Shown here piece after piece: positions 17,411 to 28,500 of a DNA stretch of 64,000 bases. Made by a program: the position numbers and the translations under genes. The stretch comes from Verrucomicrobiia bacterium. Lineage in GTDB: Bacteria > Verrucomicrobiota > Verrucomicrobiia > Limisphaerales > Pedosphaeraceae. Position 1 is the stretch's first letter. Each line of letters starts with the position of its first letter. The DNA is taken from positions 120,459 to 184,458 of the forward strand of contig DATAUW010000009.1 of NCBI GenBank assembly GCA_036268055.1, written 5' to 3'. The notes beneath the pieces are model-generated. The model worked only from the letters and a program-made list of their open reading frames with translations, was not told the origin of the DNA and searched no databases.

Positions 17411-18679
17411 GTGGTAAAAAACAGCATGGTCCGTTCGCTCGATCAAAAACTTGCCGCCATCCGCGCTGCGCCACAGACGACGCGCGAATTTATTCTCGCC
17501 GATGCCAAGGATGCCGACATGGCGTTTGGCGTTCGCGCGCCCGGCCGGCGTGAACATCTTTCCCGCGCAGGCGCGCACGCGGCGCAATTTTCTCCTGAAG
17601 TCTGGACGCGTGAAGAATTCGGTTATCGCAACCTGCCTGAATTTCTTGATCTCACGCGCGAAGTGGTTCAGCAAGGTCTGGTGGACATCGTGCTCATGTC
17701 CGCTTCGGTCAATGAACAACTCACCATCAAGGAAGGTTTGTTCAAGAATTCGCACGTGACGCCCGCCGCTCGCGCGAATGATACGACCGATGTTTGGGCC
17801 GTGCGCCACGGCAGTTATCTGAAAGAACCCGCGCAACCGTTTCGCACCGCGACGATTGATCACATTCAATGCGGCCAGGTCGAGTGCGAGCGCGATGGCG
17901 CCACCGATTTCCCCGGGGCAAATCTCGGCCTGTATTCCGTCACGTTTCTCAACGACCTTGAGCGCGATCGCCAGACCTTGCTCGCGTTCAAACAGTTTCG
18001 TGAAGAAGCGGAACGAAAAAAGTTTCGCTATTTTCTTGAAGTGTTTGATCCAAATGTGCCCAGCGGCATTCCAACGGAAAAGCTCGGCGAATTCATCAAT
18101 GACAAAATTCTGCGCACGCTGGCAGGCGTGACCGAAGCGGGTCGCCCGTTGTTTCTGAAAATTGTTTATCACGGCCCGCGCGCGATGGAAGAACTCGCGC
18201 AATACGATCCCAATCTGATCGTTGGAATTCTTGGCGGCAGCGCGGGCACAACTTACGACGCCTTCAAACTTCTCCACGATGCGCAAAAATACGGTGCGCG
18301 CGTTGCACTTTACGGGCGCAAAATAAATAACGCCGAGCACCAGCTTGCATTTATCGAAATGCTTCGAGCGATCACGAGCGGACGCGTCACTCCCGAAGAA
18401 GCCGTCCATGCCTACCACGGAATTCTTCAGGCGAAAAAAATCAAGCCGCATCGCCCACTTGCCGAGGACATGGTGCTTACGGATCAGTCCATGAGTTACG
18501 ACGGTACGTCAAAGCGCTCCACCGTCGCAATCCGTGAAAATCCGCTTGCACAACCTTCGATTGAAACTGCGACGACCGATTGGCCGAAGCTCCCCAATGG
18601 TTTTCCTGATTTCGGTAAAATGTCTTCCGCTCAGCGCCGCGCTTACGATGCCGACCGGCTTGCGAAAAAATTCGGTTAA
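17411..18679 (+). CDS. Conserved protein of uncertain function, possibly aldolase-like TIM barrel
   Basis: The 422-residue protein shows alternating beta/alpha pattern from about residue 70 to 340, including GLVDIVLMSASVNEQ, KFRYFLEVFDPN, GRPLFLKIVYHGPRAME and LIVGILGGSAGTTYDAFKLL. The last two look like barrel strands with a phosphate-binding glycine loop, as in DeoC/LacD-type class I aldolases. I cannot confirm a Schiff-base lysine; FLKIVYHG offers one candidate. GTG 17411 has an AGG six bases upstream; ATG 17426 is an alternative. Codon use resembles the neighbours. Possible carbohydrate-catabolic enzyme, low certainty. Confidence 0.5.
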   Translation: MVKNSMVRSLDQKLAAIRAAPQTTREFILADAKDADMAFGVRAPGRREHLSRAGAHAAQFSPEVWTREEFGYRNLPEFLDLTREVVQQGLVDIVLMSASVNEQLTIKEGLFKNSHVTPAARANDTTDVWAVRHGSYLKEPAQPFRTATIDHIQCGQVECERDGATDFPGANLGLYSVTFLNDLERDRQTLLAFKQFREEAERKKFRYFLEVFDPNVPSGIPTEKLGEFINDKILRTLAGVTEAGRPLFLKIVYHGPRAMEELAQYDPNLIVGILGGSAGTTYDAFKLLHDAQKYGARVALYGRKINNAEHQLAFIEMLRAITSGRVTPEEAVHAYHGILQAKKIKPHRPLAEDMVLTDQSMSYDGTSKRSTVAIRENPLAQPSIETATTDWPKLPNGFPDFGKMSSAQRRAYDADRLAKKFG

Positions 18680-18685
18680 AGAACG

Positions 18686-19546
18686 CTAGAGCAGCCGCGA
18701 GAATTCTTTCGGAGTCGGACTTTCAAATCGCATAGCCTTGCCACTGATGGGATGCCGAAACGCGAGAATTTTCGCATGCAAGGCTAATCGCCTTAGCGGA
18801 TTCTCCTTCGCGTCATATTTGTTGTCGCCGACGATGCTGTGGCCGAGCGTTTGTGCATGCACCCGGATTTGGTTTTTACGGCCCGTTTCGAGTTGAAATT
18901 CAACGAGGGAATAACGCGCGCTCATCCGCTGCACATGATAATGAGTAATCGCTTTCTGTCCGTCATTCGGCGTTGGGCTTGAGCGCATGATGAGCGATTT
19001 ACTTTCCGTCAGCCACGAAGTGATCGTGCCCTCCGCTTGCTCCACGCGCCCTTCCAAAACAGCGGCATAAGTACGCTCCAACACTGCCTCCTGCCAATCG
19101 TCCTGCAACGCTTTTTGCACCGGCTGATTTTTTGCGAACATCATCAATCCGGACGTTTCACGGTCAAGGCGGTGCACGACAAAGATTTTATTTCGGGGAT
19201 CGGCCCGCTTCACATGGTCGCTCAGCAAGCTATACGCGGTTTTTTCCTTTTCCAACTCGGTTGCGATGGAAAGCAAACCCGCCCGTTTTTCAATTACGAT
19301 CAAATCAGCGTCTTCAAAAACGATTTTGCAGTCGCGAGACGAACTTGTTCTGATGTCACCCATGCGCCCAATCTCGACTCGCTGCCCTCGCGCGAGCGGT
19401 TGATTGAACTGCGTGATCACCTCGCCGTCCACCAAAACCTGCCTCCGGCCCAGAAGTTCCTTAACGGATGTGCGGCTTCTCTCCGGCATTTTAGCCAGCA
19501 GGAATTTGAGCAATTCACTGTCCTCAGTTACGTCAAAAATATTCAT
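18686..19546 (-). CDS. RluD-type 23S rRNA/tRNA pseudouridine synthase
   Basis: The 286-residue product has an N-terminal S4 RNA-binding region (residues ~15-62) and the RluA/RluD catalytic domain. The motif HRLDRETSGLMMFAK carries the catalytic aspartate D128, and LETGRKNQIRVH is the usual second motif. It isomerises uridine in ribosomal or transfer RNA; which position cannot be read. It starts three bases after the stop of the SNF2 helicase gene and is probably co-transcribed with it. It converges on the preceding gene with a six-base gap. Confidence 0.88.
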   Translation of the reverse strand: MNIFDVTEDSELLKFLLAKMPERSRTSVKELLGRRQVLVDGEVITQFNQPLARGQRVEIGRMGDIRTSSSRDCKIVFEDADLIVIEKRAGLLSIATELEKEKTAYSLLSDHVKRADPRNKIFVVHRLDRETSGLMMFAKNQPVQKALQDDWQEAVLERTYAAVLEGRVEQAEGTITSWLTESKSLIMRSSPTPNDGQKAITHYHVQRMSARYSLVEFQLETGRKNQIRVHAQTLGHSIVGDNKYDAKENPLRRLALHAKILAFRHPISGKAMRFESPTPKEFSRLL

Positions 19547-19549
19547 GCT

Positions 19550-22500
19550 CTAATCCGCCAGCAAATCCTGAATCTCCTCCCAACTCAGAGCGCCAGCCAG
19601 ATCGCCCTCGCCCAATACGCCCTCGATAAGCGCGCGTTTTCGCGCCTGAAGATTCAAAATCTTTTCCTCCACCGTGCCGCGCGTGATGAGCTTGTAACTT
19701 GTCACCACGCGCGTCTGGCCGATGCGATGCGCGCGGTCCGTCGCCTGCGCCTCCACCGCCGGGTTCCACCACGGGTCAAAATGAACGACGGTATCCGCGC
19801 CCGTCAGATTGAGGCCAACGCCACCAGCCTTCAAACTGATGAGAAAAACTGGGATACCGGCATCTCGTTGAAATTTCTCGACGACTTGCGCCCGATCTTT
19901 GGTCGCGCCGTCGAGATAACAAAATTGAATCCCCTGCTCCGTCAATTCTTCACGCAACAAACCCAACATGCTCGTGAATTGGCTAAATACCAGGACGCGA
20001 TGCGAACCATCAATGACTTCTTCCAGCAATTCACCGAACAATTCAACTTTGCCCGACGACCCGGAAATTTTGGGCGCAGGCTGCGACGGCGGCTCAGGAT
20101 CTTCACCGGCATTGGCCGGAAGTTTTAGCAATCGCAAGTCGCAACAAATCTGCCGCAGCCGCAGTAATGCCGTGAGCACAACCATGCGACTCTTTGGCAG
20201 GCCGTTGGCATTCACGGCGGTGAAGATTTCGCGACGACTGGCATCAAGAACTTGCTGGTAAATCGCGCGTTGTTCTTCATTCAACTCGCAGTAACTGACT
20301 TGCTCAATTTTTTCCGGCAAATCGCGGGCGACCTCGCGTTTGAGCCGCCGCAAAATAAACGGGCGCAATCGGCGCGCGAGACGTTCCTGCGCGGCGGTAT
20401 TTTTATCACGAACAATCGCGATCTCATAGCGCTCGCGAAAATCCTTGGCGGCGCCAAGATAGCCGGGCATCAGAAAATCAAAGATAGACCACAGGTCTAA
20501 CACGGAATTTTCCAGCGGCGTGCCGGTGAGCACCAGCCGATGCCGGGCGCGAATGGATTTCACCGCCTGCGCGTTTTGGGTTTGCCGATTTTTAATGTGC
20601 TGGGCCTCGTCGAGGACGACGGTATCGAATTCCAAATCACGATACCGGTCGGCATCGCGACGGAGCAAAGCATAACTCGTTACGATCAGATCGGCCTGTG
20701 AAATTTTTTGGAAGCTTTCATGCCGTTGCGTTCCGTGAAGCGCAAGCACACGCAACTGCGGCGTGAATTTCGCCGCTTCCGCCGCCCAATTAAAAACCAG
20801 CGAAGTCGGACATATCACCAGCGTTGGCGTGGTTTTGTCAGATGACTGATTTTTTCGCGCGCTGATCAATGCCAGCACCTGCAAGGTTTTCCCCAGGCCC
20901 ATTTCGTCTGCCAAAATGCCACCGAAACCATTGACCCGCAGAAACGCCATCCACGCGATGCCTTCTTTCTGATACGGACGCAAGACGGATTCCAACGCGC
21001 CGAAATTGGGAGTCTCGGGTTTTACTTCGCCACGTTGCTGCGCGGCACGTTGCGACCAAGCCGCGGGCGCGCGCACCTGCCAGCTGGCCTGCTGGCGAAG
21101 CGTGGCGTCGAGAAAGCCCGCCTGCCAATTATCCAATCGGTAGCCGCCGGAATTTTGTTCCGGTGCGCAATCCAGCAAAACCTCCTGCAATTCCTCGACC
21201 GCTCCGGTGTCGAGCAAAGCGAATTTGCCGTTCTTCAATTTCGTGTGTCCCTGGCCCGACAGAAGCAACCGCTGAATGTCGGCCGGACCCAGCCGTTCGC
21301 CGCCACGAGTGTCGTAAGTGACATTAAGATTGAACCACTCTTCCCCGGAAGGCGTGATGTCAAAGCGCGGTTCGATGCGTTCCAGATTTTTTTCCGTGCT
21401 GCGCTCCAGCCGTTCTTCAAGCGTCACTTTCCACTCCTTTTCAAGCTTCGGAAATTCACGCGCAAAAAAATTCAACACCTGATTTTGTCCTTTGAGATGA
21501 AATAATCCCGCGGCATCGGGACCGGTAAAACCGGATTTGACAAGCCGTCTGACAGCGGCCTGTTCGGCTTCGAGATCACGGGTGCGATAATGAGCAGGCT
21601 TCGCGAGGTCGGGAAGCCAAAGTTCTTCGCCGGGCGCAAAAACCCCAGGCGTAACTTTTTTAACGCCGCAAGTGCATTCAAGTTTTCCTTCAAGCACCGC
21701 CAAACCACCGGCAAGGTGTAGCGAAAAAAATGGCTTGGCTGCTTCAAATGAAAAATCATTGAGCGTAAAATTGGCTTCTACTTCGCAAGCTGCCATGAGT
21801 TTTGGCCAATCCACATTGAGAAATTGCGGCAGGCGTGACCGCGAGATGCGCCATGGCCCGTCAAGCAATTCTTCAGCACCACTTGGAAGATTCATTGGGC
21901 GCAACGTGTCGCCATCTGTTACCCACGGTGGATTACCGCGAATCAATCCGACCGGTAATCCACCTTTGAGGCGCAGAACAATCTCTCCGTTGCTCTCCAA
22001 GTTGGCCGTGATCGCCAGCCGAAGTGGTTCCTGAAGTATTTCGATTTTTTTGGCGCGGCCCAGCGTCAATCGCTCGTGAGCGGCCAATTTTGGCAGGAGC
22101 GCGGCGAATTGAGATGCGTTTAGCATCAACATCGCTGGCGTGTCGCCTTCGTTCAGCGCTTCAAGAGCGTCGAGAATTATTTGATCATTAGAATCGAGCG
22201 CATAAGTGAGGTCCGTCGGCAATGCGTTTAACGGGACGCGTCCACGCGACCATTCGCCTTCGACGTATAACATCACTTTTCCACGGCCAAGGGCTTCGTT
22301 CAGATTGGGCGGTAGAATAAAATGCAGCTTTAACCATTCATCCACATCGTCCGGCGTAGCACGACGAATTGCTTTCGGTATTCGCTTTGAAGTAGAATGC
22401 TCGGGACTTTTTTTCTCCGCCGGCGCGGAAGTGATTATTTTTGCTTTGAGAAAGTGTAGACCGATGGCGATGGAGTGAGCACAAATCAACCCGCGTTGGC

Positions 22501-22723
22501 GCGAATCGCGGCAGGGGCAAAGATTCTCGGCGTCGGTCGAGCTTTTAATGATCAAGCCCGAGCGTAAAGTGCCAGTGCCCTCCTGCAACACGCCGCGCAA
22601 CGTGGGCGGCTGCCATTCGGAACTGTGGACGCGGCCGGCGGACACGATGCCGCGAGCGGTTTTGACCGCCTCCCAGCCGCCGAGCTTTGCCAGCAAAGCA
22701 TCCGATAATTCCACGTCACTCAT
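19550..22723 (-). CDS. SNF2-family DNA translocase with SWIM zinc finger (first copy)
   Basis: The 1057-residue protein has a SWIM zinc finger near the N-terminus (C69-P-C71...C81-A-H83), a long middle region, and a complete SNF2 motor. Walker A is ADEMGLGKT, motif II is VLDEAQHIKN, motif III VLTGTPLEN, motif V SLKAGGVGLNLTGAD and motif VI ATDRAHRIGQT. Such proteins use ATP to move along DNA and remodel DNA-protein complexes, probably in repair or transcription. It is divergent from the phosphoesterase gene and upstream of the pseudouridine synthase gene. A second, related gene lies at 47-50 kb. Confidence 0.92.
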   Translation of the reverse strand: MSDVELSDALLAKLGGWEAVKTARGIVSAGRVHSSEWQPPTLRGVLQEGTGTLRSGLIIKSSTDAENLCPCRDSRQRGLICAHSIAIGLHFLKAKIITSAPAEKKSPEHSTSKRIPKAIRRATPDDVDEWLKLHFILPPNLNEALGRGKVMLYVEGEWSRGRVPLNALPTDLTYALDSNDQIILDALEALNEGDTPAMLMLNASQFAALLPKLAAHERLTLGRAKKIEILQEPLRLAITANLESNGEIVLRLKGGLPVGLIRGNPPWVTDGDTLRPMNLPSGAEELLDGPWRISRSRLPQFLNVDWPKLMAACEVEANFTLNDFSFEAAKPFFSLHLAGGLAVLEGKLECTCGVKKVTPGVFAPGEELWLPDLAKPAHYRTRDLEAEQAAVRRLVKSGFTGPDAAGLFHLKGQNQVLNFFAREFPKLEKEWKVTLEERLERSTEKNLERIEPRFDITPSGEEWFNLNVTYDTRGGERLGPADIQRLLLSGQGHTKLKNGKFALLDTGAVEELQEVLLDCAPEQNSGGYRLDNWQAGFLDATLRQQASWQVRAPAAWSQRAAQQRGEVKPETPNFGALESVLRPYQKEGIAWMAFLRVNGFGGILADEMGLGKTLQVLALISARKNQSSDKTTPTLVICPTSLVFNWAAEAAKFTPQLRVLALHGTQRHESFQKISQADLIVTSYALLRRDADRYRDLEFDTVVLDEAQHIKNRQTQNAQAVKSIRARHRLVLTGTPLENSVLDLWSIFDFLMPGYLGAAKDFRERYEIAIVRDKNTAAQERLARRLRPFILRRLKREVARDLPEKIEQVSYCELNEEQRAIYQQVLDASRREIFTAVNANGLPKSRMVVLTALLRLRQICCDLRLLKLPANAGEDPEPPSQPAPKISGSSGKVELFGELLEEVIDGSHRVLVFSQFTSMLGLLREELTEQGIQFCYLDGATKDRAQVVEKFQRDAGIPVFLISLKAGGVGLNLTGADTVVHFDPWWNPAVEAQATDRAHRIGQTRVVTSYKLITRGTVEEKILNLQARKRALIEGVLGEGDLAGALSWEEIQDLLAD

Positions 22724-22808
22724 GGTTTTTCATCATGCCCCAGAATTTAGCGAAGCCAAACAGAATTGCTTCAGCGTTTTTGATCGTGTAGGTTCACACA
22801 TTATTTGA

Positions 22809-25373
22809 ATGAAAGATTCGTTACCGGTCAGTCTAATTATTTCGCTGCTCATTTTCCGATCCGCCTTTGCAGCGCCAGAACTTCAAGTCGGTCACTTACC
22901 GGACGGCGACGAAGTCGTGCCAATCGGACAAATCGTTCACGCGCCGGGACAGTCCGTTTATTTCAAAGGAAGGCCGGTTGATCTGGCGATGTCACACAGC
23001 GGACGAAATTTTTACATAAAAAATTTCAACAATCTTGTCGTCGTGGACAGCGTGAGTTGGACGATTGAGCAAATGACGAATTATCCCGGCACGCCCGCCT
23101 CGATGCATGGCATCGCTGTCAACCACGCGGGGACGCACGTTTATATCACAAGCGTGGGAAATGAGCTTTACGATTATGCGACGGGTGATCTGGGATTGGC
23201 ATCGCTCAACCGGACGATTCGGTTGGGCACGAATTCTGATCCCTGCGGTGTCGCCATTTCAACCGATGACACGCTCGCTTATGTTTGCCTGGATCGGAGC
23301 AACACGCTTGCTGTGGTGGATCTGGCCTCGGGCAAAATCACACACGAAATTAATGTGGGTATTGCGCCCTATGCGGTGGCGATTTCACGTGATGGAAACA
23401 TGGCTTACGTTTCTGATTGGGGCGGGCGCATTCCCAGCGCGGGTGATTTGAAGGGTTATTCCATCGGCAGTCCCATTGTCGTGGATGATCGTGGAATTGC
23501 GGCCAGCGGCGCGGTGTCCATCGTGGACTTAAAAGCCCATTCCGAGGTCGCACAGATTCCCACTGGGCTGCATCCTTCTGATTTGAAATTAAGCCGCGAT
23601 GATAAAATGTTGTTTGTCGCCAATGCAAATTCCGACACGGTGACGGTTCTCAACACCGAAACGCGCGCGCTGGTTGAAACCATTCCGATGCGGCTTGACG
23701 CCCATGAACCGTTTGGAAGCGCCACCGACGGACTCGCGTTGAGCCGCGATGGTAAAATACTTTACGTCGCCAACGCGGGAAATAATGCGGTGGGCGTGGT
23801 GGAATTGCCGAACGAGGAACACACTAACAGCATCGTCCAGGGTTTCATTCCCACCGACTGGTATCCGGGTGCGGTGTTTGCCGACCTGTATGATCTTTAC
23901 GTGGTGAACACGAAGGGACTCGGTTCCACCAATCGCGATGTTTATCAAATCACCGGCACGGTAAATAAAATTCCGTTGCCCACGGCGGCGGAACTTCCCG
24001 CTTACACGGCGACAGTGAAAACCGATTCCCGTTTGCCGCAGATATTAAACAGCCAGACAGCGGCAACGAGCGCGGCCACGCCCATGCCCGTTCCTGCGCA
24101 CGCGGGCGAACCATCAGTTTTTAAACACGTGCTCTATATCATCCGCGAAAACAAAACCTACGACGAACTTTTGAGCGATCTTCCGCGAGGCAATCGCGAT
24201 CCAAAATTATGTATTTTTGGCAAAGCCGTAACGCCGAACCTGCACGCACTTGCAATGCAATTTGTGTTGCTCGACAATTATTATTGCAACGGAGTTTATT
24301 CAACGGACGGACACGCCTGGTGCACCGAGGCAAACTCCTCCGACTATTGGGAAAAATCCATCGGCGCGGCAAATCGTTCGGGACAAATCGGCGTGGACCC
24401 GCTTTCGTATTCCTCGAGTGGATTTATCTGGAACAATGTGTTGCAACACGGATTGACCTTTTATAATTATGGCGTGTTTGGCCAGTCATTCCCAACTCCC
24501 GACAGCACTTGGTTGCAGATTTACACCGATTATACGAATCACATCGGGCGAATTGGGTTTCATACTTATATCGGCAATACACCGGTGCTGCCCGCATACA
24601 GTTCAACGAACGTCTCGGGATTTAATCTGAAAATTCCCGACCAAATTCGCGCCGATGGTTTTCTTGCGGAATTCAGCGCCGCAGAGAAGAAAGGCCGGTG
24701 GCCGGCGTTCAATATGTTTTATCTGCCGGACGATCACACGGCGGGAGGCAGCCCGGGTTTTCCCACGCCACGGGCGCAAGTTGCGGACAATGACCTGGCC
24801 ACGGGACGCGTCATCGAGGCGGTGACCAAAAGCAGCTTCTGGAGCAACACCGTTATTTTTCTCATCGAGGACGATCCGCAGGGCGGTTACGACCACGTGG
24901 ATGGACATCGTTCCATCTGCATCGTCGTCAGCCCTTACACCAAGCGTGGCGAAACAGTCAGCGCGTTTTATAATCAGACCGGGCTCATTCACACGATGGA
25001 ACAGATCATGGGATTGCCGCCGATGAACCAGATGGACGCATCGGGGCCATTGATGACGGACTGTTTTGGCGCGCGAGCCGATTACACACCTTACACTGCC
25101 GTGCCGAATGAAATTCCGCTGAATGAAATGAATCCCGGCACCATCAGCGCACTGGGCAAGCATGACCGGCACTGGGCAGAATTGAGTTTGCAAATGGACT
25201 TCAGCAAACCCGACCTTATCAATGACGATACGCTCAATCGCATCATCTGGCATTCGATCAAGGGCAATCAGCATTACCCGGCCGAATTTGCCGGCCCGCA
25301 TGGCAAGGGATTGAAACAACTCGGACTTATTTCCGCCAAAGGAAAAAGTTCCGGTGAGGATGATGACGATTGA
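22809..25373 (+). CDS. Secreted beta-propeller/phosphoesterase fusion with poly-Asp tail
   Basis: The 854-residue protein has a signal peptide (residues 1-21, SAFAA). Residues ~30-395 form a YVTN/NHL-like beta-propeller with repeats such as LALSRDGKILYVANAGNNAV. Residues ~435-830 match the PF04185 phosphoesterase (acid phosphatase/phospholipase C) fold: VLYIIRENKTYDELL, LPDDHTAGG (~640) and IEDDPQGGYDHVDGHR (~685), the metal-binding motifs. The C-terminus ends GEDDDD. It is expected to hydrolyse phosphate esters outside the cytoplasm. A larger paralogue follows 181 bases downstream on the same strand. Confidence 0.85.
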   Translation: MKDSLPVSLIISLLIFRSAFAAPELQVGHLPDGDEVVPIGQIVHAPGQSVYFKGRPVDLAMSHSGRNFYIKNFNNLVVVDSVSWTIEQMTNYPGTPASMHGIAVNHAGTHVYITSVGNELYDYATGDLGLASLNRTIRLGTNSDPCGVAISTDDTLAYVCLDRSNTLAVVDLASGKITHEINVGIAPYAVAISRDGNMAYVSDWGGRIPSAGDLKGYSIGSPIVVDDRGIAASGAVSIVDLKAHSEVAQIPTGLHPSDLKLSRDDKMLFVANANSDTVTVLNTETRALVETIPMRLDAHEPFGSATDGLALSRDGKILYVANAGNNAVGVVELPNEEHTNSIVQGFIPTDWYPGAVFADLYDLYVVNTKGLGSTNRDVYQITGTVNKIPLPTAAELPAYTATVKTDSRLPQILNSQTAATSAATPMPVPAHAGEPSVFKHVLYIIRENKTYDELLSDLPRGNRDPKLCIFGKAVTPNLHALAMQFVLLDNYYCNGVYSTDGHAWCTEANSSDYWEKSIGAANRSGQIGVDPLSYSSSGFIWNNVLQHGLTFYNYGVFGQSFPTPDSTWLQIYTDYTNHIGRIGFHTYIGNTPVLPAYSSTNVSGFNLKIPDQIRADGFLAEFSAAEKKGRWPAFNMFYLPDDHTAGGSPGFPTPRAQVADNDLATGRVIEAVTKSSFWSNTVIFLIEDDPQGGYDHVDGHRSICIVVSPYTKRGETVSAFYNQTGLIHTMEQIMGLPPMNQMDASGPLMTDCFGARADYTPYTAVPNEIPLNEMNPGTISALGKHDRHWAELSLQMDFSKPDLINDDTLNRIIWHSIKGNQHYPAEFAGPHGKGLKQLGLISAKGKSSGEDDDD

Positions 25374-25554
25374 AATTCGCCGTAATTAACGCGCGCGTAT
25401 CACAAAGTCCGCGCCATTGATTTCCGCATTGTCCCTTTTACGTATTTTTTACTAATCGTGTAGGACGATTGGAGGCCATGCGCTTCTCATCTCGCCGACT
25501 ATTCGCGGATGCTTTTCTCCACGAGTCTCTGTTCATCAATCCGCGGTTTAAACG
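25374..25554 (+). promoter_or_regulatory. Gap between paralogous phosphoesterase genes with a shared upstream motif
   Basis: ATCGTGTAGG at 25455-25464 is identical to 22783-22792 upstream of the first paralogue. GTAGGACGATTGGAGG at 25460-25475 also resembles GTAGGACTTTTGGAAG at 29140-29155 upstream of the third phosphoesterase gene. It could be a shared regulatory element or a relic of the tandem duplication. Confidence 0.3.
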
Positions 25555-28500
25555 ATGAACATAGGGTATTTCATTTGTCGCGCAGGGGAATGCGTTCCAA
25601 GCGGCACTGGGCGTAAATCGCGGTGGAAGCTTTTTCTCCTGTTTTTTTCTTTGGCGATTTCGGTTCATGCCGCGCCGATAGCCGTCACCGGCCAGTGGGA
25701 TTTTAAATATGGCGACCTGCGCGCGACGGTTGGGGCGGACTTGCAATACGTCGGCGACACTTCGAACGTCACAAGTTTCACCATTGCAAAAATAAACGGC
25801 CAGCCCGCGCAAGTGATGAGCTTCGGCGGGAATTCGGTCGGACGCGGATTTTATATGCGGCATGGCGCTGCTCCCAATGGTGGAGGCCAATTCGTCAATC
25901 AATACACGATTGTCATGGATGTGATGTATTCGACGATTAACAGTTCGCAGTTGCATCCCCTGCTCCAGTCGGACCCATTCAACCCGCCAGGCATAGATGC
26001 GCAATTTTATGTCGGCAGCAACCAGTCGGCAGGACCCGATGGCATTGGAGCTAATGATCAATTTAGCGGCACACTAAGCGCAAATGTTTGGTATCGGATC
26101 GCATTTGCAGTGGATCTGACAGCGCCATCCGGGCAGCAACTAACGAAATACGTGAATGGGACGATGGTTGGCTCGCAATCGCTGGCAGGCGGCGTGGATG
26201 GGCATTACGCACTTGGCCCGACCGCGCAACTTTTTACGACCGGAACGGCGACTGGCGGAGCGACTACTCAACCGGGTTACGTCAACAGCATTCAATTTCT
26301 CAACGGCTGTCTTTCGCCCCAAGCCATCTTGGTGCTGGGCGGTCCCACGGCAAATGGAATTCAATCGGGGGCTCCGCGATTACAAATCACCACGGCAAAT
26401 ACTCTCATGCCGGCAACAAAATTTATCTGGCCTGGACGCTATAGCCCGAATCTGCAAATTCAGCAAACAACCAACCTTGCCGATCCAGCGTCGTGGCAAA
26501 GTGTCGGACTCGTCAGTTCAACGCAAACGCTGGAAGTTCCGACGGCCCAATTAAATATCGGCTCGGCTGGCACAGTCAGTTTTTTCCGAGTGGGCGGCCC
26601 ATTCGTTACGAATGTTGATCCGGGAGCCACCGTTGAAGGCGATATTTCGGTGAATTGGAACGGCGTCGAGACCCAAGTGGTGCCGACGAAACAGATTTTG
26701 CATACGCCGGGAAAATCAGTTTTGTTCGGCGGGCTGGGATTGGACATTGCGTTGTCACCGGATGGCACAACCGCGTATGTGAAAAACAACAACAGCCTGA
26801 TCGTAGTGGACGTGGCTACATGGAAGCGGCTTCAGTCCGTGCGTTATCCTGGCAGCCTGGGATCGTTCCACGGAATCGCGGTCAGCACGGACGGCATGCA
26901 CGTTTATGTCACGGCGTCGGCGTACGAACTCTATGATTTCGCCATTGCGACCAATCGCGTCGCGACTTTTTCAAGGACGATTGCGCTTCCGGCTTATTGC
27001 GATCCCTGTGGCATCGCATTGTCCGCGGATGGAACCAATGCTTATGTCTGTCTCAATAAAAGCAACTCGATCGCCATTGTGAATTTGGCGATTGGCATGA
27101 TCACGGGTCAAATTAAAGTCGGCATGGCGCCTTGGGGCATCGCGCTTTCGCCGAATGGGAACACGGCGTATGTCTCCGATTGGGGTGGCCGCGTGCCCGT
27201 TAAGGGCGATTTGACCTTAAATTCCGCCGGTTCTCAAATCGTGGTGGACGCACGCGGAATAGCGGCAAGCGGCACGTTGTCCGTGGTGGATTTGACGCAG
27301 AATCTGGAGGTGGCAGAGATTCCAACCGGCTTGCATCCGTCCGATGTCACGCTGAGCCAGGATGGGAGCACATTGTATGTCGCGAATGCAAATTCAGACA
27401 CGGTTACGGTCATCAATACCCAAACCCTAGCGGTGCAGGAAACCATTTTGATGCGGCCCGACCCGTCATTGCCGTTTGGGAGCGCGAGCGATGCGGTCAC
27501 ACTGAGCCCCGACGGTACGATACTCTATGTTGCCAACGGCGGCAACAATGCCGTGGCCGTGGTGGAATTGCCGAACGGCCAGCACACGAACAGCATCATC
27601 CTCGGCTTTATCCCAACGGACTGGTATCCCGGGGCACTGGCGACGGACGGCACGAATCTTTTCATCGCGAATACCAAGGGCCAAGGCTCCGCGAACGGCA
27701 CTGCGATCACGACGACGGGCACGGTTGACAAAATCCCTTTGCCAACACCCGAGGTGCTCGACAAATATACCGCCCAGGTCCAGGAGAATTCGCGCGTGCC
27801 TCAAATGCTGCAAACCCAGCTTGCGCCCGTGGCAGGCCAGGCACCGGTTCCAGTGCCAGTGCATACGGGCGAACCTTCGGTCTTTCAGCATGTCCTCTAT
27901 GTCATCAAGGAAAATAAAACTTACGACCAGATGTTCGGCGATATTCCGCAGGGCAACGGCGCTTCTAATTTGTGCATCTACCCGCAAGTGACGACGCCCA
28001 ATCACCACGCGCTGGCCACTCAATTCGTGTTGCTCGATAATTATTATTGCAACGGAGTTTATTCAACCGACGGTCATGCCTGGTGCACGGAGGCGAACGC
28101 GACGGATTATTTTGAAAAAGGCATCGGCGCGCTCAATCGCGCGGGGCAGATCGGCGCTGATCCGTTGATGTATTCTTCGAGTGGATTCATCTGGAACAAT
28201 GTTTTGCAACATGGCTTGACCTTTCACAACCACGGCGTATTTGGCCAGGCCGGCATGTCACCGGCGAGTACGTGGCTGCAAGTATATTCGGATTATGCGA
28301 ACCAGACGGGCTTGATAGGCTTTTATAACAGCATTGGAAACGCACCGGTGTTGCCGAAATACAGTTCGACCAATGTATCGGGATTTAATTTAAGCATCCC
28401 CGACCAGATTCGCGCGGACGGTTTTCTCCGGGAATTTAACACCGCGCAATCCAGCGGTGTCTGGCCCACGTTCAACATGCTTTATCTGCCGGATGATCAC

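Noticed and set aside
17387..18451. 354-codon open frame opposite the aldolase-like gene
   Set aside because: Antisense shadow; the plus-strand frame has better codon use and barrel-like pattern.
19550..22723. SNF2 gene as part of a phage-defence island
   Set aside because: No nuclease, methylase, phospholipase-D-type or other defence partner is visible nearby; the neighbours are an RNA-modification gene and a divergent phosphoesterase gene.
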